64,000 nucleotides of DNA from Erythroxylum novogranatense (GCA_029891385.1 CM057228.1:20546309-20610308); one strand, 5' to 3'; shown: positions 47,965-59,968, counted from the first letter of the stretch. Program-made: numbers and translations. Notes: generated by a model not told the origin, from the letters alone.

Positions 47965-48035
47965 TATCCAATGGTGATTAGAACGAATACGAAACTCCTT
48001 ACACATTATACAAACTTAAACAAGAGAGTCAACAT
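47965..48035. repeat. third, diverged copy of the 38944-39065 repeat
   Basis: Directly after the LTR end the sequence reads TCCAATGGTGATTAGAACGA and later AAACTTAAACAAGAGAGTCA, matching 39001-39060 with a few changes. The 8.9 kb between the two locations contains the DUF4283 remnant and element 3. Confidence 0.75.
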
Positions 48036-48253
48036 TATAAACCGAAGACTTTTAAGACGATCATCCTCCAGGATAGTTACCAGCAATAGTAGCTTCATCA
48101 GGTCAGAATGATGAAAAGAGAAAAAAAAGAAATGAAAAACATTTTGAACACTCAAGGTTCCACGGCTGCTAATTAAATTACTGACGCTATTAAGTCCAAG
48201 AGTGAATCATCTGACAAGCTAGCACATGAGATACTAGCTCGATGACTTCCTGA

Positions 48254-48576
48254 ACTGGGTTTTAAAATTTGGACCGGATCGGTCGATTTGACCGGTGACC
48301 GATCGGTGGTCCGGTCCGGTTGATGCTTTAAAATCGGTCTTCAATTGACCCAGTCTGAATAGGTCAAAACCGGTCAAAATTGGTCAATTGACCGGTCCGG
48401 TCTGACCGGTTCGATAATTTTTTTTTTAAATATTTTTAATATTATATATAATTAAATATATTTATTGCATAATTATTACGTCACACCGGTTTGACCGGTG
48501 GTTGAACCGGTCGAACCGATCAAACCAGTAACCAGTAACGCCACCAATTTAATGACTGATCCGAGTTTTAGAACAT
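48254..48576. mobile_element. GC-rich fold-back MITE (ACCGGTC/GACCGG-rich)
   Basis: Both ends carry related inverted sequences (left GGTTTTAAAATTTGGACCGG; right, reversed, TGTTCTAAAACTCGGATCAG). Inside, the left part is packed with GACCGGT/CCGGTC and the right part repeats it in inverse, around an AT-rich centre (48418-48480). This is the common plant MITE type with ACCGGT-rich arms. Borders are approximate and the target duplication was not resolved. Confidence 0.65.
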
Positions 48577-48640
48577 AGTTTAAAAGGTGAGCGATCGCAC
48601 AAAAAGATTAATATTTCGGTTTTATACTGAAAAGTTTCCC

Positions 48641-49066
48641 ATAGAACAAATAACTGTCTTGAAGGTTGATATCTCAAGCCCGAAATTCAAAACGAAGGTT
48701 TTGAAAGCGGCTTCTATTGAAGGTAAGAGTCCATTATTGGTTGTCTACAAGTACGTGTTAAGACAAACATTATCTTAATCGAGTCTAAGATTCCAATCCA
48801 AAATTTATGTCGAACCCGTGATTTTTGTCTTCAAAAAGTTGACGTGGTTACCGATATCTTGTCATGATTGTGCAGGAGCTAACAGAATCGAGGCTGACGA
48901 AGAGAAGGGGACGGTAGCTGTCACAGCAGAAGCAGACCCTTGTGACATTATTGTCCGAACAAGAAAAACAGGGAAGCATGTAAAGGTTGTGAGCGTAGGA
49001 CCACCGCCGAATCTAGCAACTCAAAATAAGCCCGACGATAGTGACGGAGTTAAGAACTTAAGATAG
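48641..49066 (+). pseudogene. heavy-metal-associated (HMA) domain protein, start and metal site lost
   Basis: Exon 1 (48641-48722) reads IEQITVLKVDISSPKFKTK, then a GTAAG donor. The 153-bp intron ends TGTGCAG. Exon 2 (48876-49066) reads ANRIEADEEKGTVAVTAEAD, then IIVRTRKTGKHVKVVSVGPPP, and ends TAG. Together they form one HMA fold, as in plant HIPP-type proteins that bind metal ions through CXXC. Here the expected start codon is ATA (48641-48643), with no other in-frame ATG before it, and the metal motif reads S-S-P-K-F, both cysteines replaced. The C-terminus also lacks an isoprenylation CaaX box. It is therefore probably a pseudogene; an upstream exon supplying the start cannot be excluded. 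Confidence 0.7.
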
Positions 49067-50028
49067 GAAGATTTAAAATTTTAATTTTTTTAAATTTTGA
49101 AGAGTCTAATATATCATTAGATTCTAAATAACTCAATCTTTATATATATATATTAAAAATAAAAATATTTAATATTTTTTAAAATTTTGGATGCACTAGA
49201 CCCCATGTGGCTCCGTCAATGCCCGATGGTATGAGTAACTTGCGGAGAATGACGTTTTGGGATAAGGGCCTCACACATCTCCATAGTGCCAGAGTATCGT
49301 TTTTATTCTGATATTCTGGTACGGATACGACGACCTATATCCTTCCTACATTGTCTTGTGACTGTTGTCAGGGTTGTTCCACCACGAATCTAAATCTTTT
49401 GTTCAATTTTATTATATCTTATTGTGTTCTATAAATCTCAGTTAAATATTTATGTGAGTTCTGCGTAAATTTTGCATAAATGAACACAAATCTTACATAA
49501 ATAAATAATTAAAATTTATGAGATAAAATAACATACCATATATAAAATTGGTAGGATGATCTTATTCCGTCCACCACGGCCTTAAAAGAAGCAAAGTGGG
49601 TAAGTACTCCATATCTGATTCAATGACATGCATGATTAAAGGTATGGTTGCCCAGCGCCGGTTGGGTTCCTTTGTACATAATGTGCTGTGCGTACATGTG
49701 GGAGCTCTGAGGCTAATAAAAGAATTCCTTTGTACGTAACACAATTATTAGATGCCTGATTTCTGAAGACAATTATTACTTCTGTTGCAGTCTCATTGGT
49801 ATCTGAAAATTTCCTGATTTTTTCCCGTCTCTCCGTCATCAAAGCGCCAAAAGAAAAAGAAGATAGAGAATGGTCCGTGTTGAATTATTCGTCTTGACAT
49901 TGTCATCTCGCTCAATGCGATGATGTCTAGACACCTCCCTTGATAAACAAAACAAAGAATCAACATTTTTAAGGGTATGATTGTGGATAGATGACAGTGT
50001 TGTAAGAACAATTTGATAAATCGTAAGG
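49067..50028. other. intergenic, no gene seen
   Basis: AT-rich sequence with short accidental frames on the minus strand (49562-50011); none resembles a known family. It ends at the target-site duplication of element 4. Confidence 0.4.
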
Positions 50029-50033
50029 CTCTA

Positions 50034-50235
50034 TGTAGAAAAGGAATATTGGGAATTTTCTACCTTACTTACATTGATTAGTCAAGGTGTTTATATACAA
50101 ATTGACAGCTTAAGAAAAGAGAAAAAACTAACTCTGCTAACTTGTAACAGAAAACTAGTAACTGCTAACTGCTATAGACTAATTATCGTTAACTAACAAA
50201 CTATTTAACTTAATCAAGAACTGAATATGCTGACA
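50034..50235 (-). repeat. 3' LTR of element 4 (minus strand)
   Basis: Plus-strand ends are TGTAGAAAAGG and ATATGCTGACA. Differs from the other LTR at the second base, at CAAGG/CAAAG, GTAAC/GTCAC and TATCG/TATTG. Confidence 0.97.
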
Positions 50236-50242
50236 GCCGCCC

Positions 50243-53200
50243 TCAAGCTAGAGAATGGATATTCAGCATTCCTAGCTTGAACAAATTAGCTTGGAATGGG
50301 GTAGCAGCAAGAGACTTAGTAAACATGTCAGCGAGTTGATCACGCGAGGAGCACGACATCAAGTAAATTACGTCATTAGCAACCTTCTCCCGAACCAGAT
50401 GGCAGTCGATGTCAATATGTTTAGTACGCTCGTAAAAGGTAGGGTTGGTAGCAATCTGGAGAGCAAAATTGTTGTCACAATAGAGAGGAGTCGGTCGGGA
50501 GATGGGAAGATGAAAATCACGAAGTAAATAGTGTAACCATTGGATCTCATAAGTGGCGGAAGCTAAGGCACGATACTCTGCTTCAGAGGATGAACCAGAG
50601 ATCGTGGATTGCTTATTTGCTTTCCATCTTATAAGGGAGCTACCAAGAAAAACACAATAACCACTAACAGATCGTCTAGTTTCGGAGCAGCCGGCCTAAT
50701 TAGAGTCACTGAAACCTTTGAGCTCTAGTGAACTGGAAGCAGAGAAGAAAAGACCATTACTCGGTGAAGTCTTCAAGTAGCAAAGAACCCTATGAGCAGC
50801 TTGGAGATGTAAGACGGTGGGTTTATCAAGAAACTGGCTGAGTTGCTGGACGACAAAAGTGATATCCGGACGCGTGGACATGAGATAAAGCAGACGACCA
50901 ACAAGTTGTCGATACACTGTGTTATCATCAAGAAGCGCACTATCATCGCTACGCAGCTTAGACGTGGACTTGGTTGCTAATGGGGTCTTTTCTGGTTTGC
51001 ACTCCAAGAAGCCAGTATCAGTAAGGATTTCAAGACAATACTTCCTTTGAGAGAGATGAATACTGGCAGCTGATCGAGCTATTTCTAGACCAAGAAAATA
51101 CTTTAAGTCGCCAAGGTCTTTGATTTTAAACTGATCATCCAAGAAAGCTTTGACCGTGTCGATCTCATGTTGATTATTACCTGCGAGGATCACATCATCA
51201 ACATATACCAATAACGCAGTAAACGTAGAAACATTGTTTTTAACAAACAATGAATGATCTGAGGAAGATTGTTGGTAGCCAAGAGACAGCAAAGAAGCAG
51301 TGAGCTTTGAAAACCACTGACGGCTAGCCTGCTTCAAGCCATAGAGTGACTTCTGAAGCTTGCATACTTTGTTAGGAGTAGAATTATCAAAGCCAGGAGG
51401 CATCAACATATAAACTTCTTCATGCAAGTCCCCATGAAGAAAAGCATTATTCACATCAAGTTGTTGAAGATACCAATTGTTAGAAGCAGCCAAAGCAAAT
51501 AAAAGTCTCACGGTAGTCATCTTTGCCATGGGGGAATAGGTATCAAAGTAATCAATACCTTCGGTTTGGGTGTAACCCTTGGCAACCGATCGAGCCTTGT
51601 AACGTTCAATGGATCCATCAGCTTTGTGCTTCACACGAAACACCCACTTGCAACCAATGGCGTGCTTTCCAGGAGGTAAATATGTGACAATCCAAGTGTT
51701 ATTCTGCTTAAGAGCATTAATCTCAGCACGCATTGCGTCCCTCCAGTGTGAATGTTGGATAGCTTGTTTATAGGTTTTGGGTTCACAAGTAGCAGAAATG
51801 GCAAGTGTATAGTTTAAATTAGTAGTGGAAAGATTCGAATAAGAAAAAGAATTAGTAAGGGAATGAGAAGTACCTGGAAGAGGAGTGCCTGGAAGAGAAT
51901 TGGTACAAGCATAAATAGTAGGGCAATGATAATCTTGTAAGTAAGCCGGTGGTTTTTTGGATCATATTGGGCGAGAAGAAGCAGGGGAAGCTAGCGATGG
52001 TGAAGACGGTGAATTATCATAAATCGAGGTGGAATTAAAAAGGGGCAAGGGAAGTGGTGAAGAATCAAGTGAAAAGGGTGAAGATTGGGTATTGGTTAAA
52101 AAGGGAAAGTGAGTTTCATGAAAAATGACATTGCATGAGATAAAAATGGCTCGGGTTGCAATGTCAAGAAGAATATATCCTTTAACTGTTGGGGAAAGAC
52201 CAAGAAAAACGCAAGTGCGAGAACGAGGATCAAATTTGTGTCTATGAGTAGACAAAGTAGAGGCATAAGCCAAACACCCGAAAACCTTTAACAGAGTGTA
52301 ATCAGGCTTAATTTTGTGGAGAGTTTCAAAAGGTGTATGATTGAATAACAAAGGTGTAAGGGTTCGGTTAATAAGATAAACAGCATGAAGTACCACATAT
52401 CCCCAAAAATATTGAGAAACATTGGAATGGAATAACAGGGCTCGAGCTATGTTGAGAATATGTTGGTGTTTCCGCTCAACTAAACCGTTTTGTTGCGGGG
52501 TCTCAACACAAGAGGTCTGATGGATGGTTCCTTTCGAAGCATAGAAAGAGGCTAAGTCAAATTCATGACCATTGTCAGATCGTATAACCTTGATGTTGGA
52601 GGAAAACTGGGTTTCAACAAGATGAAAGAAATGCTTGATGTGGTCTCGAACCTCAAATTTAGTTTTTAAAAGAATGATCCATGTATACCGACTATAGTCA
52701 TCAACAATAGTCAAAAAATAACGATGCCCATGTACTGAAACAACCGAATTTGGACCCCAAATATCTGCATGTATAAGATCAAACATGTTTGTGGAAACAG
52801 ATTTGCTTACAGGAAAAGAAAGTTTCTTTTGCTTAGCTAAATGACAAGCTTTACAAGCGGAGTTATCAGAAATGGAGAGAGAAGGAATATCCGGTAAAAG
52901 TAACTTTAGTCTTGAATAAGAAAAATGACCAAGACGAGAATGCCAGATGTAGGAAGAAGAGCCAGAAACAGCCGTGGTAGATGAAGTAGAAAGTGTAAAT
53001 GATTGAACCGGATGATCAAGTAGGTAGAGGCCATTGAGAGCTTTAGTTGTACCAATCGTCTTCCAGGATGGGAGAGCCTGAATATTACAAGAAGAGGAAT
53101 GAAAAGTGAAACAACAAGGTAAAGCAGAGGTGAGTTTGGTCACTGACAGTAAATTAAATGTAAAAGCTGGGATATAAAGAACATCATGTAAAGATAGGTG

Positions 53201-54457
53201 ATCAGTAAAAACAACTGTGCCAGATATAGTGGCTTCAAGTTTTAAACCATTCGGTAAAGTAACAAGAATAGGTTTAATAGGTTTATAGGTTTGAAATAGG
53301 ATAAGGAAAAGTAATGTGATCGATGGCACTGTATCGATGATCCAAAAGGAGATTTAGGAGAAAGTATACCTTCGGTGGTAGCTAAGGTAAGTGATGTATC
53401 ACGAATAACATTGTTGGTAACAGAGCGAAGTTGTGGAAGGCGTGGACTGGAGTAAAGCACGCAATTGAGAGTACTGCTCTTGAGTCAAAGTAAACCCTGA
53501 ATTATTAGCAGAAGTATCAACCGGAACAGATGAAAGCTCATCAATATCATCAATATAGACATTGTTGGCACGAGCCTGCCCTCTCATTTTGTATCCAGGA
53601 GGAAATCCATTTTTCCTAAAACAAGTCTCAACAGTATGCTTTGGCCGTTGACAAAAAGTGCAGAACCGCTTGTCGACATTAGATTAAGTAATGGATTTCT
53701 TTGTAACAGCAAAAATAATAGAATCAGATGCATCAGTGGTACCAAAATTATTAACAAATACCTTGGAAGTACTAATAGCAAACTGCCGTTCTTGTTGAAT
53801 GATCATAGAAAAAACCTTATTTATACTAGGCAAAGGATCAAGCAACAGAATCTGTGATCTAACCGAGAGGTACTTATCGTTGAGACCCTTAAGAAACCGA
53901 ATAACACAATCATCGTCATGATAACGTTTAATGATTTGCAAAACTCCACAAGAACAAGGAGTTACACAAGAACAAGTGGGAAGAGGACGAAAGTGAAGCA
54001 GTTCATCCCATAAAATTTTCAACTCAGTAAAATAATCAGTGACTGACTTATCATCCTATTTGAACGCAGAAATCTCTTCTTGTAGATCAGATATGCGATA
54101 GATGTCGCCTTGAGAAAATCGTTCACGCAAATCATTCCAAATGTCAGAAGCAATGTTAAGCCAAAGTACACTGCTAAAAATGGAGGGTGTAATCGAATGA
54201 CTGAGCCATGAAATAACCATTGTATTGCAGCGTTCCCAAGCTGGATATATCGAATCTCGATGCAGAGGAGCCACTATTGTACCGTCAACAAATTGGAGTT
54301 TATTCTTAGAAAGAAGAGCTAATCTCATAGCTCGTGGCCAGGTATTATAATTTGAGCTTGTGAGAACTGGTGAAACAAGAATCAATGACGGATTTTCATT
54401 TGGATGCAAGAAATAGGGATTAGAAATAGGAATCGGAGGATCAACCAAATCAGCCAT
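50243..54457 (-). pseudogene. element 4 gag-pol, nearly complete but disrupted
   Basis: From ATG at 54457 (MADLVDPPIP) one frame runs through a copia gag (ENPSLILVSPVLTSSNYNTW), with a stop at 54056 and another at 53684. The zinc knuckle CTFCQRPKHTVETC follows. Near 53400 a frameshift occurs, and the protease site around 53340 (WIIDT then a missing base where DTGA is expected) is shifted. The 53329-51962 block has GAG-pre-integrase and integrase (HADIWGP, RSDNGHEF, LVERKHQ). After a stop at 51962 the same frame carries RT (YGLKQASRQWF, YVDDVILA) to a TAG at 50696 in the RNase H DSNWAG site. RNase H continues (SEAEYRALA, HIDIDCH, ADMFTKSL) to a TGA at 50243. Only about five small changes separate it from an open frame. 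Confidence 0.92.
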
Positions 54458-54556
54458 TTCTGAATTTTCGAAGAAACAAGAAAGAAAAGCCAGAAACTGT
54501 CAAGAAACAAAATCAAAAAATCTTAAGAGAGGAAGTAACCACCAGAGGAATTTCGA

Positions 54557-54569
54557 GGCTCTGATACTA
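54557..54569 (-). other. primer binding site of element 4
   Basis: The minus strand reads TAGTATCAGAGCC directly after the LTR; one mismatch from the initiator-Met tRNA type TGGTATCAGAGCC. Confidence 0.85.
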
Positions 54570-54771
54570 TATAGAAAAGGAATATTGGGAATTTTCTACC
54601 TTACTTACATTGATTAGTCAAAGTGTTTATATACAAATTGACAGCTTAAGAAAAGAGAAAAAACTAACTCTGCTAACTTGTCACAGAAAACTAGTAACTG
54701 CTAACTGCTATAGACTAATTATTGTTAACTAACAAACTATTTAACTTAATCAAGAACTGAATATGCTGACA
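54570..54771 (-). repeat. 5' LTR of element 4 (minus strand)
   Basis: 202 bp. Its inner terminal dinucleotide is mutated (TA for TG on the plus strand), while the outer TGACA end is intact and followed by CTCTA. Confidence 0.97.
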
Positions 54772-54776
54772 CTCTA

Positions 54777-56507
54777 AGATTGGAGAAGTAGATATTCGAC
54801 TTCCCCATGTCAAATATGTTGTAAGTTCACAATAACTGTTTTAGGTGACGTGAAATTATTGAGAGGACAATATCCATTTTTTTTTACGCCTTTCTCTTCT
54901 TTGTGTAACTCAGTATCATGTCAACGAACGTCCTCCACAAAGAAAGTAAGCCTTTCGTTATCTTTGTTAATAAAGTATTCGTTTCAAAGTTTTTGGACAA
55001 ATTCTCTTTTAAATTTTAATTAAAAAACAAATAAAGAATTTATGGGAGGTAACTCTTTGGCTTCAAGTATATATGAATTAATTTAATAGTATAAATTAGT
55101 GAATTCTTAAACAAATTTCTTATTGAATATTCTTTAATCTAACTAAACAAATTTCTTATTGAATATTCTTTAATCTAACCATCAGGAGTAGTATGAAACC
55201 AACTTTAGCATGCTTAGATTATATTATTAAATAATAAATAGTGATTTACAATGTATTAAAAGAACCTTAATGAGTTCACTTTTATTTTAGTTTTCTATTC
55301 AAATTTAGTAGAAAAGGTTTATTTAAGCCTCGTTCATTTTTTTATTGTAAATTAAATAAAAATATATTTGTTTGAGTTTACATTTCAATTTTGTCGATTT
55401 CAAACCAAATATATTAAGCTTATGAATGATCAAAATTTGCTAGTAATGTCCAGATATATATGTCTTATCATCGAGTTAAGAATATCATACTAAACTCACA
55501 AAATTCCAATAGAATAATTAAGAGAAACATATTTCATATATAAATAATTATGATGTTAAATATTAAACAATCTCATAAAAATAACATCAATTAATCTACA
55601 AATGCATGTAATCACATTAGAAAATAACTCTGTACCTCTACAAGAGCCCCTAGTTCAATTTAACTGTTACATCCACTCAAAATCCTTGTGCTCTTCTTTA
55701 AATCCTTAAAATTATCACATGTAACAAGGTAGCGATATCAACAAAATAAAAGCGTAAATAAAATAATAGTAAAAATCTTACATTACCATAATATGAAATA
55801 TAAAATTTATAATTCATAATTCATAATTCATATTTATATGACACTATAAAATCTTTCTACCTACTTCTTAATATGTTTTATGTAATGTCTGTCATAATGT
55901 ACATAACATTTCTTTATATTTTTACGAAGATGCTATTTCTGTGATTTAAACCTGTGACTATAAGGTCACGAAAGAACAACTTTACCAGTTACTCCAATAC
56001 TCATCCTTAGTACTAAGCATTAGTAACATAAAAATATCATAGCCATAGCTACACACAATGGTATCACAATATCCATCCAATTCCTTGTAGTTAATTAAAA
56101 GAAATGTTGAATACTTTGTCTTGACCAATGAATTTATAATTATTTAAATATTATCTAGAATAATATATTGGTCAACAAAAGGGTACTCACATCATTCTAG
56201 TTCTAATTTATTAATCTAAAATAAGGAATCATCATATATCTTAATCTAGTACGAATTAATATAACTCAACCAATCGTTTCACTCTACCACGTATCTTTTG
56301 AAACACAATAAATAATGCAATCACCAATAACAATAATATAAAACTTATAAGACATTAACACTAATATAATGTCAAACCTACTTACAATTTAAAATGTACA
56401 AATACTAACTTTAGGACACCCTAAACATAACACATGTACCATAATTATATGTCAAAAATCACACCATTTTACAACAATTAAGCATACATAATCCTCCATA
56501 ATTGAAT
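54777..56507. other. AT-rich intergenic, no gene seen
   Basis: No open frame of note. A short direct repeat, ACAAATTTCTTATTGAATATTC, occurs at about 55109 and 55145. Confidence 0.4.
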
Positions 56508-57595
56508 TGTTAGCTCAAGGTTTATATTTAACGATTTTGAAGATAACTTCATAACATTTCAAAATTCAAATTTGATTTATTTCCTTATATAGGCAACGAT
56601 ATAGTTCTTAAAAGGAAATAAAATTATAGGATAATTGTTTCATTTCTTGCAGGAAACCTCTTTATGAACTTACCTAATTAGAAATGGTTCCATGACATCT
56701 GGAAGGATCTCACTAATTCAAATAATTAGCTTCGGAAGCCTTGACAAAATGTTTATCTTAACGTCTAAATATTGAAGATTTCAACAGAGATGATATAAAA
56801 GATTAAGCATTGGCTAGTTGAAGAAAATGTCTATTTAAAGAAGAAGCCACAACATTTTCAAATAAGAGACTTATACTTGCGAAATACCTTAGCAGCATCA
56901 ATATTCTTGAAAGTTATATCAAACTCTTTGTGCCTTAGAAAGTGAAATAACTCTATTGAGAGAGACTATTAAATCCTTTATACATTACTTGTTGAGAGCT
57001 TCTAGAGGTTTGTTAAACACTACGAGTATGGAAGGTTGAAGAACTTTGAAAAATATGTATTTGTGTGCTTGGAGAGGCTCGTGAAAATTTACTACTTGGA
57101 GTTTATAGTGAAATACTCAACTTGAATACTTAGGGACTGGATGTAGGCTTTGTTATAAGCTGAAATAGTATAAATCGACTGTATCATTCTCTTTCTCTTA
57201 ACTTTTAAATTTTTGCATTATAGTGTTTGTGTTTTTAACTTGCAAGAGGCTCTTTCAATTTTACAATAGACTCCTTCTGTTTTATATCGCAAAAGGTTCC
57301 TTTCATTTTGAGCAATAGCAGGTTCCTATCGATTAACAGGCTTATTTCTTTTTTAGCGCTAGCAAGCTTCTATCAATTAACAGGCTCCTTTCCTTTTGAA
57401 CGCAAGCAGGCTCCTTTTGTTTTTAAACAATTAACAATATTATTTCATTTTCAATGTTAACAAGATGTTTTCAAAAGTTGATAGGACTCTTTTATTTATA
57501 GATTTTTTTGTTTAGAAGGAAGTTCTCAATTTGAAAGTACTTTGCAAATTTTTTTGCACACGATTCACACCCTCTTGCGTGTGGTTGCTTTATCA
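56508..57595 (+). mobile_element. SIRE-like solo LTR (about 1088 bp)
   Basis: Starts TGTTAGCTCAAGG with a GATTTTGAAGATAAC block, similar in layout to the LTR of element 1. It holds GAGGCTCGTGAAAATTTACTACTTG and ACTTAGGGACTGGATGTAG, the counterpart of CTGAGGACTGGACGTAG there, and ends near CACACCCTCTTGCG...TTTATCA. Flanks are TGAAT on the left and TGAAC on the right, a 4 of 5 match to a target duplication. No internal region is present. A degenerate GCAAGCAGGCTCCTTT repeat fills 57240-57425. Confidence 0.6.
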
Positions 57596-57702
57596 TGAAC
57601 AAGTTATGTAACATGCAACAAATCATAAAAATTGCATTCAAGAACTTAATAATAGAGAAAACACAAATTCTAATAACCCTAATTGATATAAACAACTTGT
57701 TT

Positions 57703-59952
57703 TGTTAGGCTCTGAATTTTTTTTTATGACGATATTAAGCATGAATTGTGATAATTATATGTTTATGCCTTAGTTTGATTAATTTTAGAGTATTAGTGGA
57801 TAATTGAGGTTTAATCGAGTTTATTGTGGTTCAGAGAGAAATAATAAGGGTAATATGTGTGAGGGTATTTTAAGAAGATTGCTTAGGTTGGAATGGGTTT
57901 AGGCTTGGAAAGAGGGGTAAGTTGGTCTTTGTATTTTCCTTAGGTTAGGGTTAGGAAGAAATTAGAAAAGAAAAGAAAGAGGAGAAGAAAGAAAAGAGAA
58001 GAAGAAAGGAAGAGAGGAGTCGTCGGTGAAGAAGAAAAGGAGAAGAGAAAGAGAGTTGCGATCTTTGCGATTTCTGACGGATTTGAAGCTCGTTCCAAGT
58101 AAGTTAGCTTCGTTTATTCTTGTTTTAGTTCGATTTAAACCTAGAGAATGTTGAACGTGAGAAAATTGAAGGTTTTAGAGTTTTAGGGCATACATGTAGA
58201 TATTTTCTAGGTTGATGTGTCTGTGATAGATTTGAAGCTTATAATGGGCTAGAAATGTGGTATAAGACTTGATCTATAGTTTAGATGTGGTGCATTTGAG
58301 TTTGGAAAGGATTTAAGATGGGAAATGTTGGAAATCTGGGTTTCGGAGTCGTTCTCCAGACCCGCACGTCGCGACGTGCATATGAACACGCCGCGACGTG
58401 CGTGGAAGGAAGGCTACGTCGCAACGAATAAATGTTTATTCGCCGCGACGTGTGGCAGCTCACTCGTCGCGACATGCGACAGCTTGTTCGCCGCGACGTG
58501 CGAGAGGAGCGGCGTTCGTTACGACGGACGAGGAAGGCTCGTTGCGACGTACGAAGAAATTGGCTCGCCGCGACGAGCATCCCTTTGTCATGGCGAACGT
58601 CCAATCTTTCTGAAGGAGAATTGTGGGCATATCTTGAGTTGTAAATGTCCAATTGAGGTGCTTTTAGATTCATTGTGAACTGGAGAGAAAGGACTACAGG
58701 TTGGGAGGTTCGAAAATTGTCGCTTAGGATTTGGGAATTTTAGTCGGAAGTCGAATGTAGACTTATAGTATTAGGACTTTGGATTTTTATGCTTATCGAT
58801 TAATTGTCTTTGAACAATGTTTGATTTGGAACTTGGTTGCTTATAGGAAACCAAGCCGATTTGACCCAATCGCAAGAGGAAGGACACCAGTGAGTCGACT
58901 TCTCGTGCGACACTAGGTGGGTAATATGTTTATGGTTATTATGTGTATGGGCAAATTGCCTGATGTATGCTTGCTTGCATTATGTGAAATTACTTGTGTT
59001 GAATTATATGAGAATATTGAATATGCATTGTGATTAAAATTATGCATGGCTTGATAGGCCTTATAGAAATAGACAAGAATGAGAATTTAGAAAACTATGA
59101 AAAATGCTTTGAGCATGAATCGAATGGATTATGTGATTTGTTTGGGTAAGAGAGTTACGGATGGAGTCACGTACACGCTGACAGTAAAGCCTTCTCCTGG
59201 CTGCCCGCTTGTGGCAACGAGATCCTTGAGAAATCGGACTCGAATGGTTTACGGATTTACCTTTGGTTCATCCAGATCGTTTACGGAACTCTCGAACCAT
59301 TTGTTTGTGCATTGCATAATGGATTTGATAGAAAAGATGCATAATAATTGTTACGTTGAGAAACAGAAATTGCATGACATATGCTTATATGAATGTGAAT
59401 CAATTGATGAATATTAACTTGCTATGAGCTTGTGTATAGATTTATATTGCTTGATTGTGTGGCTCGTTGCTAATGGCTATAAACGTATATGCCATCGAGC
59501 TTATGACTCACCCCATTACTCTCCCTCCTCAAAGTGCGGATCGAGGCGATTATCGACTTTGCAAGGCATCGGAAACTTCAAGCTAGTTAGGAGCCTTGTA
59601 TAAGTTAGTACTTTGGTTAGCCCACCAGCATTTCATCATGGAGCATACTTTTGTATTTGGGATTTCATTTTATTTTGTATTACGCTGCATTTGAGAATAC
59701 TTGTTGAACTTCTTTGAAATTGTAATGGCATGAAGCCCCTTAGTTTATGGGGTGTTTAATTCATGGATATGATGCAAGTGTAGAATGTATGTATGAGATT
59801 AAGTATGTGTGTATGTAATGTATATGATTGTACGAATCAATTTATGGTTATGTATGGATGTTGGGATCGGGTCCGACGTTATGGAGCGCCCATTCAAGGC
59901 GCGACCCGAGAGGTCGCCTCGGGGATCGGGGATATGGGGCCCGAGCCCAACA
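57703..59952 (+). repeat. 5' LTR of element 5 (2250 bp)
   Basis: Begins TGTTAGGCTCTG and ends CGAGCCCAACA, so the ends form an inverted repeat (TGTTRGGCTC). It contains a purine-rich segment at 57955-58060 and a GC-rich motif array at 58367-58578. The 3' limit is fixed by the PBS a few bases later. Confidence 0.85.
58367..58578. repeat. nine-copy CGYCGCGACGTGC motif array inside the LTR
   Basis: Related 13-mers start at 58367, 58389, 58417, 58441, 58465, 58489, 58517, 58540 and 58566 (spacing 22-28 bp, mean about 25). Most contain the palindromic core CGCGAC or GTCGCGAC. The surrounding LTR is AT-rich, so this block is a sharp CpG island. Confidence 0.9.
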
Positions 59953-59956
59953 TGTT

Positions 59957-59968
59957 TGGTATCAGAGC
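59957..59968 (+). other. primer binding site of element 5
   Basis: TGGTATCAGAGC, a perfect match to the initiator-Met tRNA type, four bases after the LTR end. Confidence 0.92.

Larger units (their letters stand above)
50034..54771 (-). mobile_element. complete short-LTR Ty1/copia retrotransposon (element 4)
   Basis: 4738 bp between two 202-bp LTRs, flanked by the perfect 5-bp duplication CTCTA (50029-50033 and 54772-54776). Minus-strand order: LTR, PBS, one long gag-pol reading, polypurine-like TTGAGGGCGGC, LTR. The LTRs differ at 4 of 202 positions (three transitions, one transversion). It is structurally whole but its ORF is broken by stops and shifts. Confidence 0.97.

Noticed and set aside
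50291..50527. Plus-strand 78-codon frame
   Set aside because: Antisense shadow of the RNase H end of element 4.
58281..58678. Overlapping frames on both strands in the element 5 LTR
   Set aside because: Created by the GC-rich motif array; Arg-rich and open in several phases.
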